Shown: piece after piece, positions 1-5,166 of the stretch
Numbering within the stretch: the stretch's first letter is position 1
How the letters are laid out: each line of letters begins with the position of its first letter
Source: JBBQBQ01 sp038317685
GTDB taxonomy: Bacteria; Desulfobacterota; Desulfuromonadia; Desulfuromonadales; DDH964
Length of the DNA stretch: 7,292 bases
Assembly (NCBI GenBank): GCA_038317685.1
Contig: JBBQBQ010000182.1
Coordinates: forward strand, 1-7,292
Direction of reading: 5' to 3'
Notes under the pieces: generated by a model
What the model was told of the DNA's origin: nothing
Databases searched by the model: none
What the model saw: only the letters and a program-made list of their open reading frames with translations
Program-made: the position numbers and the translations under genes

Positions 1-1
1 G

Positions 2-109
2 GCGGTGCAGCTCGATGGTGACCCGTTCAGCCGCACGCCGGTGTCACTGCGGGCGGTGACCGGCGAACTGCAGCTGGTTCTCCCTTCGCCCAAGGAAGAT
101 TCGCCATGA
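2..109 (+). CDS. C-terminal end of a probable diacylglycerol-kinase/YegS-family lipid kinase (partial)
   Basis: Only the last 35 codons are present; the gene starts left of the window. The frame reads AVQLDGDPFSRTPVSLRAV, then a short hydrophobic strand (ELQLVLP) and a polar tail to the TGA. A 'VQxDGxP...PVxxRxxxGxLxLxxP' ending is typical of the C-terminal beta-domain of DAGK-catalytic/YegS-like lipid kinases, which phosphorylate diacylglycerol or related lipids at the membrane. The ATP-binding and catalytic parts are outside the window, so the assignment rests on this tail alone. The stop overlaps the next start (ATGA at 106-109), so the gene is probably cotranscribed and translationally coupled with the Nudix gene. 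A NAD-kinase-fold relative is the main alternative. Confidence 0.55.
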   Translation, partial: AVQLDGDPFSRTPVSLRAVTGELQLVLPSPKEDSP

Positions 110-633
110 CCGTCATACGCCGCGAACTCTATTCCGGCCGGGTTCTCGACCTCGGCCTTGAGACCCACCTCCTCCCCGACGGCCGCCACGGCGAATTCGA
201 GATCATCCGCCATCCGGGGGGTGCGGCGGTCCTGCCGGTCCTCGCCGACGGGCGGCTGCTGCTGATCCGCCAGTTCCGTCCCGCCGCCGGCGGGATGGTG
301 CTGGAGATTCCCGCAGGCCGTCTGGAGCCGGGCGAAGCTCCGTCGGCCTGCGCCGCCCGGGAACTCGAAGAGGAGGCCGGCTGGCGGGCCGGGCGCCTCG
401 CCAAACTCGGCGAGACGCTGAGCGCCATCGGCTTCTGCGACGAGCGCGTTCACCTCTTCGCGGCCTTTGAGCTGACCCCGGTGGCCGCCGTGCCGGAGGC
501 CGACGAGTTTATCGAACTGCTCCCCCTGACTCTCGACGCCGCCCTGGCCCTGCTCCACGACGGGACGCTCGTCGATGCCAAGACCCAGCTCGCCCTCCTG
601 CTTTATCAGCGCTCCCTGCCCTTGTCGAGGTGA
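106..633 (+). CDS. Nudix hydrolase, ADP-ribose pyrophosphatase type
   Basis: A 175-aa Nudix protein that probably cleaves ADP-ribose (or a related nucleoside diphosphate sugar) to AMP plus ribose 5-phosphate in the cytoplasm. The Nudix box is complete at residues 71-93: G71, E77 and RELEEEAGW at 85-93, matching Gx5Ex7REUxEExGU, so the Mg-binding glutamates are present. In front of it, VLPVLADGRLLLIRQFRPA and VLEIPAG are the strand and substrate-side segments typical of the NudF/ADPRase group. Behind it, the segment IGFCDERVHLFAA (108-120) corresponds to the 'PGxxxExxxLFxA' loop of that group. The ATG at 106 has AAGGAAG at 92-98 as its ribosome site and overlaps the upstream stop. Length is normal for the family. 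Substrate is inferred from subfamily resemblance; other ADP-sugars or GDP-mannose are possible. Confidence 0.85.
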   Translation: MTVIRRELYSGRVLDLGLETHLLPDGRHGEFEIIRHPGGAAVLPVLADGRLLLIRQFRPAAGGMVLEIPAGRLEPGEAPSACAARELEEEAGWRAGRLAKLGETLSAIGFCDERVHLFAAFELTPVAAVPEADEFIELLPLTLDAALALLHDGTLVDAKTQLALLLYQRSLPLSR

Positions 634-636
634 CCG

Positions 637-1500
637 ATGCCCCTCCCCGATTATTATTCGTCTCCCCTTCATCTCCCCTTCAACCGCGCCGTCCTCGCCG
701 CCGACTTTCAGCTCGGAACCCCCGACCACGATCCGGGCGGCCCCGGGGTCTGGGTGCTGCTGCGAGGCGGTGAGCTGCTGGTGAGTGCCGGAGCGACCCC
801 GGAACTGCCGACCGGCGATCTCCCTTTGGTCCTCGCCGCCAATCGGCCAGCGGTCTATCTCGGCCAGTACCGGGGCCGGCCCTGCCGCGGGCTGATCCTC
901 CCCCGGGAGACGGAGCTGCCGGCGGCGCTGGTGGCCGAAAGCCTGCTCGCCTCGGAGCCGGCGTTGTCGCCGGCTCTGCTCAGCCTCGGCGGCGTCGCCG
1001 GGCAGATCTTCCACTGGCTGCGGGGGAGCCGCTTCTGCGGTCTCTGCGGGGCGGAGACGCTGGGGCTGCCGCGGGAGTGGGGGCGACGCTGTCAAGGGTG
1101 CGGCCATGAGCACTTCCCCCACATCCACCCCTGTGCCATCGTCCTGGTACGGCGCAAGGGCGAGGTCCTGCTGACCCGCAAGGCCGAGTGGCCGGCGGGG
1201 CGCTACAGCCTGGTGGCAGGATTTCTCGAAGTCGGCGAGTGTCTGGAGGAGACGGTGGCCCGGGAGGTTCTGGAAGAGACCGGGGTGACGGTGGGGGCGA
1301 TCGAGTACGTCGGCAGCCAGGCCTGGCCCTTCCCGAGCCAGCTGATGGCCGGTTTCGTCGCCGACTACGCAAGCGGCGAGGTGGTGGTGGAGACCAGCGA
1401 ACTGGAGGACGCCCGCTGGTTCTCCGTCGACGCCCTGCCGACCCTTCCGCCCCGGCGCAGCATCGCCCGCTACATCCTCGATCACTACCTGACCAAGTGA
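637..1500 (+). CDS. nudC: NADH pyrophosphatase / NAD-cap hydrolase NudC
   Basis: A 287-aa NudC. The family hydrolyses NADH to NMNH plus AMP and in bacteria also removes NAD caps from RNA 5' ends. Domain order fits: an N-terminal NudC-like domain (about 1-125), a zinc ribbon with C134/C137 and C152/C155, then the catalytic domain with a complete Nudix box at 195-217 (G195, E201, REVLEETGV). The NADH-specific motif normally written SQPWPFPxS is present as SQAWPFPSQ at 227-235, with Ala for the first Pro and Gln for the final Ser. It is followed by LMAGF as expected. GAGGTGA at 627-633, spanning the end of the previous gene including its stop, is a good ribosome site only 3 nt from the ATG. The gap to the upstream Nudix gene is 3 nt, so the two are one operon. 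Confidence 0.93.
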   Translation: MPLPDYYSSPLHLPFNRAVLAADFQLGTPDHDPGGPGVWVLLRGGELLVSAGATPELPTGDLPLVLAANRPAVYLGQYRGRPCRGLILPRETELPAALVAESLLASEPALSPALLSLGGVAGQIFHWLRGSRFCGLCGAETLGLPREWGRRCQGCGHEHFPHIHPCAIVLVRRKGEVLLTRKAEWPAGRYSLVAGFLEVGECLEETVAREVLEETGVTVGAIEYVGSQAWPFPSQLMAGFVADYASGEVVVETSELEDARWFSVDALPTLPPRRSIARYILDHYLTK

Positions 1501-1544
1501 GAGGGGGGCGGACCGTCCCCGGAAACCAGAACTTGAATTGAAAC

Positions 1545-1591
1545 CAAGGGGAAGTGCTGTCCGCCATGACAATACTTCCCCTTGTTGTTTT
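1545..1591 (+). terminator. Probable Rho-independent terminator of the Nudix operon
   Basis: An 11-bp perfect stem, CAAGGGGAAGT (1545-1555) pairing with ACTTCCCCTTG (1574-1584), encloses an 18-nt loop. It is followed by TTGTTTT, 45 nt past the nudC stop. With gaps the pairing extends outward to TTGAAA (1538-1543) / TTTCAA (1589-1594), giving an imperfect palindrome of about 57 bp. The T-tail is interrupted by a G and the loop is large, so efficiency is uncertain. The near symmetry could also mark the end of a small mobile repeat or an operator. Confidence 0.6.
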
Positions 1592-1616
1592 CAAACAGCA
1601 CTGCTATGAATACGCT

Positions 1617-1887
1617 ATGAATATCGTGACCTTGAGAATTTCTTCCCGCGACGGGACCAACTCTCGGCTGCTGCGGGCTTTCGACGGGAAAGCCCAGGGG
1701 GATCATGATCGGCGCCGGGGCCATGACCATCCGCGAAGCGGCCCGTCGTCAGGAACGGGATGTCAAAGCCGTTCATGGCGATGTGCAGGCGCTATCGAAA
1801 GCCGGGATTTTGGAGAAAACCGAAAAGGGCCGGATCGTTTTTCCTTATGATGCGGTGCATGTCGAGTTTACCCTGAAGGCGGCATGA
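1617..1887 (+). pseudogene. Broken helix-turn-helix regulator (HVO_A0114/COG4190-like), internal deletion
   Basis: Two pieces of one protein family lie in different frames. The N-terminal piece, from ATG 1617 to about 1700, reads MNIVTLRISSRD followed by LLRAFDGKAQG. The C-terminal piece, from about 1702 to the TGA at 1885-1887, holds a winged-helix segment (TIREAARRQERDVKAVHGDV, then ALSKAGILEK) and the ending FPYDAVHVEFTLKAA. From memory of this family, the pieces are normally joined by about 25 residues, which are missing here, and the frame changes at the join. An ATG at 1705, preceded by AGGGGG at 1696-1701, could still start a 60-aa C-terminal fragment carrying most of the DNA-binding helix. 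Relatives often act as antitoxin or autoregulator beside small toxins, but no toxin gene is visible. A gene remnant is the best reading; a short functional HTH protein is the alternative. Confidence 0.7.
1701..1710. repeat. Perfect 10-bp palindrome at the deletion junction
   Basis: GATCATGATC equals its own reverse complement and lies exactly where the two frames of the broken regulator meet. It may be the scar of the deletion, a sequence that promoted it, or chance. Confidence 0.5.
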
Positions 1888-2158
1888 CCGGTTCGGTGTG
1901 CTGGTTCAAAGGCTGGAGAAACAAATGGGGTCAAAGCTGCACATTAACAAAGGCAGCATTTTTCGCCGGCTATTGTTTTGTAGCATGTGTAGCCCTGACC
2001 CTTCATAAGCCCCCGGGTCACCGATAAGTTGAAGGGAATTAGCGCCCATTGATTCTGAACCGGTCTGGTGGTGGCGTGTAGCGGCAGAAGGATTTAGAGG
2101 GGGCATAGGAAATAACGGTGACGGACTTAAAAAGTTAAATACGAGTTGGAAAAATAAT
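1888..2158. other. Intergenic stretch without a recognisable gene
   Basis: No frame here has coding character or a recognisable domain. The stretch carries one copy of the GGGGTC-type repeat (1927-1945) and then drifts from moderate GC to clearly AT-rich sequence before the membrane-protein gene. The frame of that gene is open back to about 2033 but offers no ATG or GTG before 2159. No convincing sigma-70 promoter was identified; the weak GGA at 2148-2150 is the only ribosome-site candidate. Confidence 0.5.
1927..1945 (+). repeat. Short dispersed repeat, GGGGTC-N5-TGCAC copy 1
   Basis: GGGGTCAAAGCTGCACATT shares GGGGTC, a 5-nt spacer and TGCAC with the copy at 2674-2691. It lies just downstream of the broken regulator. 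Similar short motifs are common between genes in deltaproteobacterial genomes, some linked to REP/RAYT-type elements, but no transposase is present here. Confidence 0.4.
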
Positions 2159-2551
2159 ATGGATATTGAAACTACTGTCAAAATCATCGGATTTTATATA
2201 CTCGTTGCTTCAGGAGAAACTATAAACGGAATTGCCAGAACTGTTTTTTTGAATAAAATGGTTGGCGTGCAGCATGCGAAAAGGCTCTCCATGATATCAG
2301 CCCTATCTCTCTGCCTGTTCATTTGTTATTTTTACGTCCCGATTTTACGGATTAGGGACGACAAGGGGCTTTTGTTGTTAGGAATTTCATTGTCGTTATT
2401 CATGCTTGTTTTTGACATTGTTCTGGGGCGGTTCGTTTTCAAGGTGGGATGGAAAACAATCCTGGATGAGTTTAATATTTTAAAAGGCAACCTGCTTGCA
2501 GTCGGAATGATTGTCATGGCACTTTGCCCGTTGCTGTCATCGCGAATTTAA
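2159..2551 (+). CDS. Conserved four-helix integral membrane protein, function unknown
   Basis: A 130-aa hydrophobic protein with four predicted membrane helices at about 7-26, 43-63, 70-90 and 111-127. I recognise the layout of a small uncharacterised family with a polar motif in helix 1 (E20, N23, G24, R27 in GETINGIAR), an acidic residue then GR/GH at the end of helix 3 (F85-D86, G90-R91), and a loop with W98 followed by an acidic-aromatic-Asn-x-x-Lys-Gly motif (E104, F105, N106, K109, G110). All these positions are occupied, so the gene looks intact and under selection. No enzymatic or transport function is known to me. Base composition is clearly AT-richer than the Nudix and oxidoreductase genes, which suggests horizontal acquisition. 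It stands alone, with only a weak GGA ribosome site at 2148-2150. Confidence 0.75.
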   Translation: MDIETTVKIIGFYILVASGETINGIARTVFLNKMVGVQHAKRLSMISALSLCLFICYFYVPILRIRDDKGLLLLGISLSLFMLVFDIVLGRFVFKVGWKTILDEFNILKGNLLAVGMIVMALCPLLSSRI

Positions 2552-2570
2552 AAGATTCCCTGCGGGGCTT

Positions 2571-2583
2571 GGGGACAGGTCCC
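2571..2583 (+). repeat. GGGGACAGGTCCC short repeat/hairpin motif
   Basis: GGGAC and GTCCC arms are separated by AG, within GGGGACAGGTCCC. The motif lies 19 nt downstream of the membrane-protein stop. It resembles short intergenic motifs frequent in deltaproteobacteria. It lacks a T-run and is not a convincing terminator. Confidence 0.4.
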
Positions 2584-2673
2584 GGAATCAATTCCAATAA
2601 CAAATAGTTGCAAACATATTTTTTCCGATGTAGTGGCGAGGAAATAAAGGGGAGGTACTTAAGGTCGGGAATA

Positions 2674-2691
2674 GGGGTCGTGTTTGCACTT
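2674..2691 (+). repeat. Short dispersed repeat, GGGGTC-N5-TGCAC copy 2
   Basis: GGGGTCGTGTTTGCACTT matches the copy at 1927 in GGGGTC and TGCAC with the same 5-nt spacer. It lies between the membrane-protein gene and the 3' end of the truncated antidote gene. Confidence 0.4.
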
Positions 2692-2743
2692 GGTCATTGA
2701 AACCGCCCTGCTTATAGTCATTGCCCGCACCCTTAAATCCCTT

Positions 2744-2908
2744 CTATTTGGCTTCAGCGTGAAGTTTGAGTCCCAGCGCCGCAACGATTTTGAGAATCGT
2801 ATCAAAGCCCGGAATCCGTTCACCTGAAAGCGCCTTATAGAGGCTTTCACGGGAAAGACCGGCATCGCGAGCAACCTGCGACATCCCTTTGGCCCGAGCT
2901 ATGTCACC
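2744..2908 (-). pseudogene. 5'-truncated HigA-like addiction-module antidote
   Basis: The minus strand encodes the C-terminal half of an Xre/HigA-type antidote (TIGR02684-like). It reads LGDIARAKGMSQVARDAG, then LSRESLYKALSGERIPGFD, then TILKIVAALGLKLHAEAK and a TAG stop at 2744-2746. The helix-turn-helix (SQVARDAGLSRESLYKALSG) is intact. Family members are about 95-100 residues, so roughly the first 40 are missing. Homology stops at about 2908, and in-frame TGA (complement of 2919-2921 region) lies just upstream inside the GGGGTC-type repeat at 2923-2940. An internal ATG (the Met of AKGMSQ, 2882-2884) could start a 46-residue remnant. The HigB/RelE-like toxin normally encoded just upstream is absent, replaced by an unrelated gene. 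I therefore read it as a decayed toxin-antitoxin locus. Confidence 0.75.
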
Positions 2909-2922
2909 AAGGGGAGGGAACA

Positions 2923-2940
2923 GGGGTCAGGCACTGACAG
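2923..2940 (+). repeat. GGGGTC-type repeat abutting the antidote breakpoint
   Basis: GGGGTCAGGCACTGACAG shares the GGGGTC head with the copies at 1927 and 2674 and contains a small inverted pair, GTCA/TGAC. It begins about 15 nt from where antidote homology ends, so it is a candidate scar of the event that removed the toxin and the 5' end of the antidote. Confidence 0.4.
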
Positions 2941-2981
2941 TGGACAGCTATTGGCCCTTGTCGGTGGCTGACCCGGAGTCC

Positions 2982-3542
2982 CTATCCATCGGCCCGATCC
3001 TGGTCTTGAAATCGGTTGTTCCCATCCGTTGTTCTCCAGTTTCCATTTCGGTCGATGGTGCCGTGCTCGGCGAGCCAGTCGTAGAGGCCTCGATACTCCC
3101 CGGTCTGATGGAGTGGGTCGGCGGTTGCGGTCTCCGGTGGCGGGAGGGCGAGCCCCTGGATTCGACGCTCATGCAGTTCGGCCAGGGCGAGGTCGAAATA
3201 TTCCAGCCGGCGTCGTCCGAAGAGGGGGATAAAGGCGGCGCATTCATCCATCCGCTCAGGGAAGATCACCTGCTCGGGATCGAATCGATCGACGATGATC
3301 GGAGCGTCCTCGCCGACCGGGTCGCGCCGGAATGCCCCGCCGATGCTGAGGCCGTCCAACTCCTCCGAGCGCCAACTGATTCGCCCGCGGGATAACCGGT
3401 TGGCGGTGATCATCAAACCCAGCTCCGGCCAGGTCAGCGCCGCCAGGGCAATCATGGTTTTGGCCCGGGCGATGGTGACATCGTTTCCCGTGGCTTTGCT
3501 GACGGCCTGGTGAAAGGTGAGAATCAGTCGCTTCATCAGCAT
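2982..3542 (-). CDS. Hypothetical protein of 186 aa, family not recognised
   Basis: I do not recognise this protein. It looks genuinely coding: codons on the minus strand favour C/G at the third position and the composition is that of a soluble globular protein. The N-terminal third is helical and mildly hydrophobic (AKTMIALAALTWPELGLMIT). The middle is rich in Asp, Arg and Glu with aromatic residues (DRFDPEQVIFPERMDEC, GRRRLEYFDLALAEL). The C-terminal quarter is polar (YDWLAEHG, then NGNWRTTDGNNR). No signal peptide, membrane helix or Cys/His metal motif is visible. In-frame TGA lies 11 codons upstream of the ATG at 3542, so the N-terminus cannot be longer; ATG 3536 is an alternative. AAGGGA at 3554-3559 is a somewhat distant ribosome site. 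It sits where a toxin gene would be expected upstream of the truncated antidote, but does not resemble HigB/RelE. Confidence 0.65.
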   Translation of the reverse strand: MLMKRLILTFHQAVSKATGNDVTIARAKTMIALAALTWPELGLMITANRLSRGRISWRSEELDGLSIGGAFRRDPVGEDAPIIVDRFDPEQVIFPERMDECAAFIPLFGRRRLEYFDLALAELHERRIQGLALPPPETATADPLHQTGEYRGLYDWLAEHGTIDRNGNWRTTDGNNRFQDQDRADG

Positions 3543-3604
3543 CTGCTTAAGGTTCCCTTTTTGACGAATTTTTCACCGGCCGGGTCGGCCCGGGACGAGC
3601 TCCG

Positions 3605-3666
3605 AAAAAAGTCCACACTTGGAGGGAGGCAACAGGAGCGGGTTCCCTCTCCTTCCAAGTGTGGAC
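3605..3666 (-). terminator. Rho-independent terminator of the oxidoreductase-dctP operon
   Basis: On the minus strand a 13-bp perfect stem (GTCCACACTTGGA with TCCAAGTGTGGAC; plus-strand arms 3611-3623 and 3654-3666) is followed directly by TTTTTT (3605-3610). Purine-rich GGAGAGGG and pyrimidine-rich CCTCCCTCC segments inside the loop can extend the stem. It lies 38 nt beyond the dctP stop. The T-run is only on the minus side, so it serves that direction. Confidence 0.8.
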
Positions 3667-3704
3667 AAACTCTGACCGTCTTATTGATCCAGCCCGGCCT
3701 GGAT

Positions 3705-4736
3705 TTATTTAGGGGTATTCAGGATGTCATCAAGAATTTTTGGTGCATCTGAAAATCCCTTCCCTTCCATCTCAGTCACCCAATCTTTCCAGATCGGTTT
3801 ACCGCCGATCTCGACCCATCTTTCCCTTTCCTTGGCCGGCAAATTATTAACGGTGATCGGCCGGCCAGCCGCCTTTGCCTCATCCAGAACGCCCTGCTTG
3901 GCACTGTCGAAGAAGTTGGCTCCCCAGAATTTTGAAGCCTCAAGACCACTGACACTCATGATGGCCGCCTGAACATCTTTGGGGAGGGCATCCCATTTGG
4001 CCTGATTCATGACGATCGAAAAGTAGGTCGCCGGCAAAGGCGCTTCGGTGTAATAGTCAACGACTTCATACAGGCGAAATCCATGGATGGCTTCCCAGGG
4101 GGCCTCCATCCCATCGACGACCCCTCGCTGCAGGGCCACATAAGCGTCCGGCATGGGAATCAGCACCGGTACGCCACCCAGGCTCTGAAGCTGGCGGGTT
4201 GGGGGGCCGCCGGTCGCCCGGATTTTCATGCCTTGAAGGTCTTCCAGCTTCTCTACCGGTTTCTTGGTGGTAATCAAAGTGTAGGGGGAGCTGACAAAGA
4301 GCGCCAGAACCTTGTTGGGGGCGAATTCCTTTTGGATGGCGGGGTACTTCTCGTAAATTTTCCAGAAGGCTTCGCTCCCCTTCTCGGCGCTGCTGAAGGG
4401 CAGCGCCGGGAGGCTGACCACGTCGGAAAGAGGGGTCATCCCCGGCCAATACCCATGAAAGCACCAGCCTACGTCGGCAATATTATCCCGCACCGCCGCC
4501 CAGGTGTCCTTTCCCTTGGCCAGGACCTGGCTGTAATAGATTTCGAATTTTACCTTCCCGCCGGTCGCCTTTTCCACCTTGGCAACCCAGGGCTGCAAGG
4601 CGTGGACCGCTCCCCAGCTCTTTTCCGAATTTTGAAAGGCCATGCGCAGCGTGACCGGGGTGTCCACGGCGAAGGCCGTGGCGGAAAATAAGACGTGGAT
4701 TCCGAATATGATGCCTAACAACCAATACCTTTTCAT
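3705..4736 (-). CDS. dctP: TRAP transporter solute-binding protein, DctP family
   Basis: A 343-aa periplasmic receptor of the TRAP class, which captures carboxylate-type solutes for DctQM permeases. Residues 1-23 are a signal peptide (MKR, hydrophobic core, cleavage after AFA before VDTP). The mature part shows family landmarks: SYSQ-like YYSQVLAKGKD (67-77), the LEDLQGMKIRATGG segment with the carboxylate-binding Arg at 173, and MPDAYVALQRGVVDGMEAPW (195-214). The start is ATG 4736, with AAGGAG at 4744-4749; the longer frame to 4775 would bury the signal peptide behind 13 residues and has no ribosome site. It follows the iron-sulfur subunit gene by 99 nt on the same strand and is closed by a terminator. 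No dctQ or dctM lies downstream, so this is an orphan receptor. Ligand unknown; an organic or aromatic acid related to the oxidoreductase substrate is plausible. Confidence 0.9.
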   Translation of the reverse strand: MKRYWLLGIIFGIHVLFSATAFAVDTPVTLRMAFQNSEKSWGAVHALQPWVAKVEKATGGKVKFEIYYSQVLAKGKDTWAAVRDNIADVGWCFHGYWPGMTPLSDVVSLPALPFSSAEKGSEAFWKIYEKYPAIQKEFAPNKVLALFVSSPYTLITTKKPVEKLEDLQGMKIRATGGPPTRQLQSLGGVPVLIPMPDAYVALQRGVVDGMEAPWEAIHGFRLYEVVDYYTEAPLPATYFSIVMNQAKWDALPKDVQAAIMSVSGLEASKFWGANFFDSAKQGVLDEAKAAGRPITVNNLPAKERERWVEIGGKPIWKDWVTEMEGKGFSDAPKILDDILNTPK

Positions 4737-4743
4737 GAGGGCG

Positions 4744-4749
4744 CTCCTT
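4744..4749 (-). promoter_or_regulatory. Ribosome binding site that fixes the dctP start
   Basis: AAGGAG on the minus strand, 7 nt before ATG 4736. It places the start directly at the signal peptide MKRYWLL. Confidence 0.85.
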
Positions 4750-4835
4750 GTGAAGAGGGGAAAATCTTTAACCAAAAGCTAATCCCGGAAAACTTTTCTG
4801 ACGCTTTGATTGTTTTTGGTCCGAAGCTTTTGTGG

Positions 4836-5165
4836 TTATTTCGGGACGAACAAGACCCTCTTCTGCCGTTCTTCGAGATCGTTGACCAGCTCCTTGACCG
4901 GCCCGTATTTCATGACCGCAGCCTGGCAATGTTTGACGCAGGAAGGTTGCTGGCCGTCTTTGACCCGGTCGGCGCACAGATCGCAAAGGTCGGTCGGGTA
5001 AGGCAGATAGTCAATGCAGAACTTGGTAAAGGTTTCATATTCGAATTTCGTCAATTTTATTCCGCATTTTCCGGGGGGATAGTCATGCTCCTGCTGGCAT
5101 GCAACCTCACAAGTATGACACCCGGTGCAGAAATCGTAATCGATCAGCAACCCGTTTCTGGACAT
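4836..5165 (-). CDS. Small [4Fe-4S] dicluster electron-transfer subunit of the molybdopterin oxidoreductase
   Basis: A 109-aa ferredoxin-like protein. It carries CTGCHTCEVAC (Cys 13, 16, 19, 23) and a second set CDLC...CVKHC (Cys 61, 64, 76, 80), enough for two [4Fe-4S] clusters. Two further Cys, 34 and 50, are extra. It resembles a shortened DmsB/NrfC-type beta subunit, which normally has four cluster motifs and about 180-200 residues. Its likely job is to pass electrons to or from the catalytic subunit encoded just upstream. No signal peptide or membrane helix is present, so if exported it would ride with the catalytic subunit. Start chosen at ATG 5165: AGGGGTGAG (5170-5178) is correctly spaced for it, while GTG 5174 lies inside that site. 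The ATG is one base after the oxidoreductase stop, implying translational coupling. Confidence 0.88.
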   Translation of the reverse strand: MSRNGLLIDYDFCTGCHTCEVACQQEHDYPPGKCGIKLTKFEYETFTKFCIDYLPYPTDLCDLCADRVKDGQQPSCVKHCQAAVMKYGPVKELVNDLEERQKRVLFVPK

Positions 5166-5166
5166 T

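Noticed and set aside
980..1594. Minus-strand open frame of 204 codons opposite nudC
   Set aside because: It is Arg/Pro/Ser-rich with no domain and lies wholly antisense to a well-supported NudC; it results from high GC.
1906..2187. Minus-strand 93-codon frame with a hydrophobic N-terminus
   Set aside because: It overlaps the membrane-protein start and an intergenic repeat, shows no family resemblance, and its hydrophobic start is a by-product of AT-rich sequence.
2889..3395. Plus-strand open frame of 168 codons
   Set aside because: It is antisense to the 186-aa minus-strand gene, which has the better codon pattern and a plausible ribosome site.
2982..3542. The 186-aa gene as the toxin of the truncated antidote
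   Set aside because: It is about twice the length of HigB/RelE-like toxins and shows none of their pattern; the antidote is truncated before the junction.
4737..4775. Longer N-terminus for the TRAP receptor starting at 4775
   Set aside because: It would place 13 residues in front of a classic signal peptide and lacks a ribosome site. AAGGAG is ideally placed for ATG 4736.
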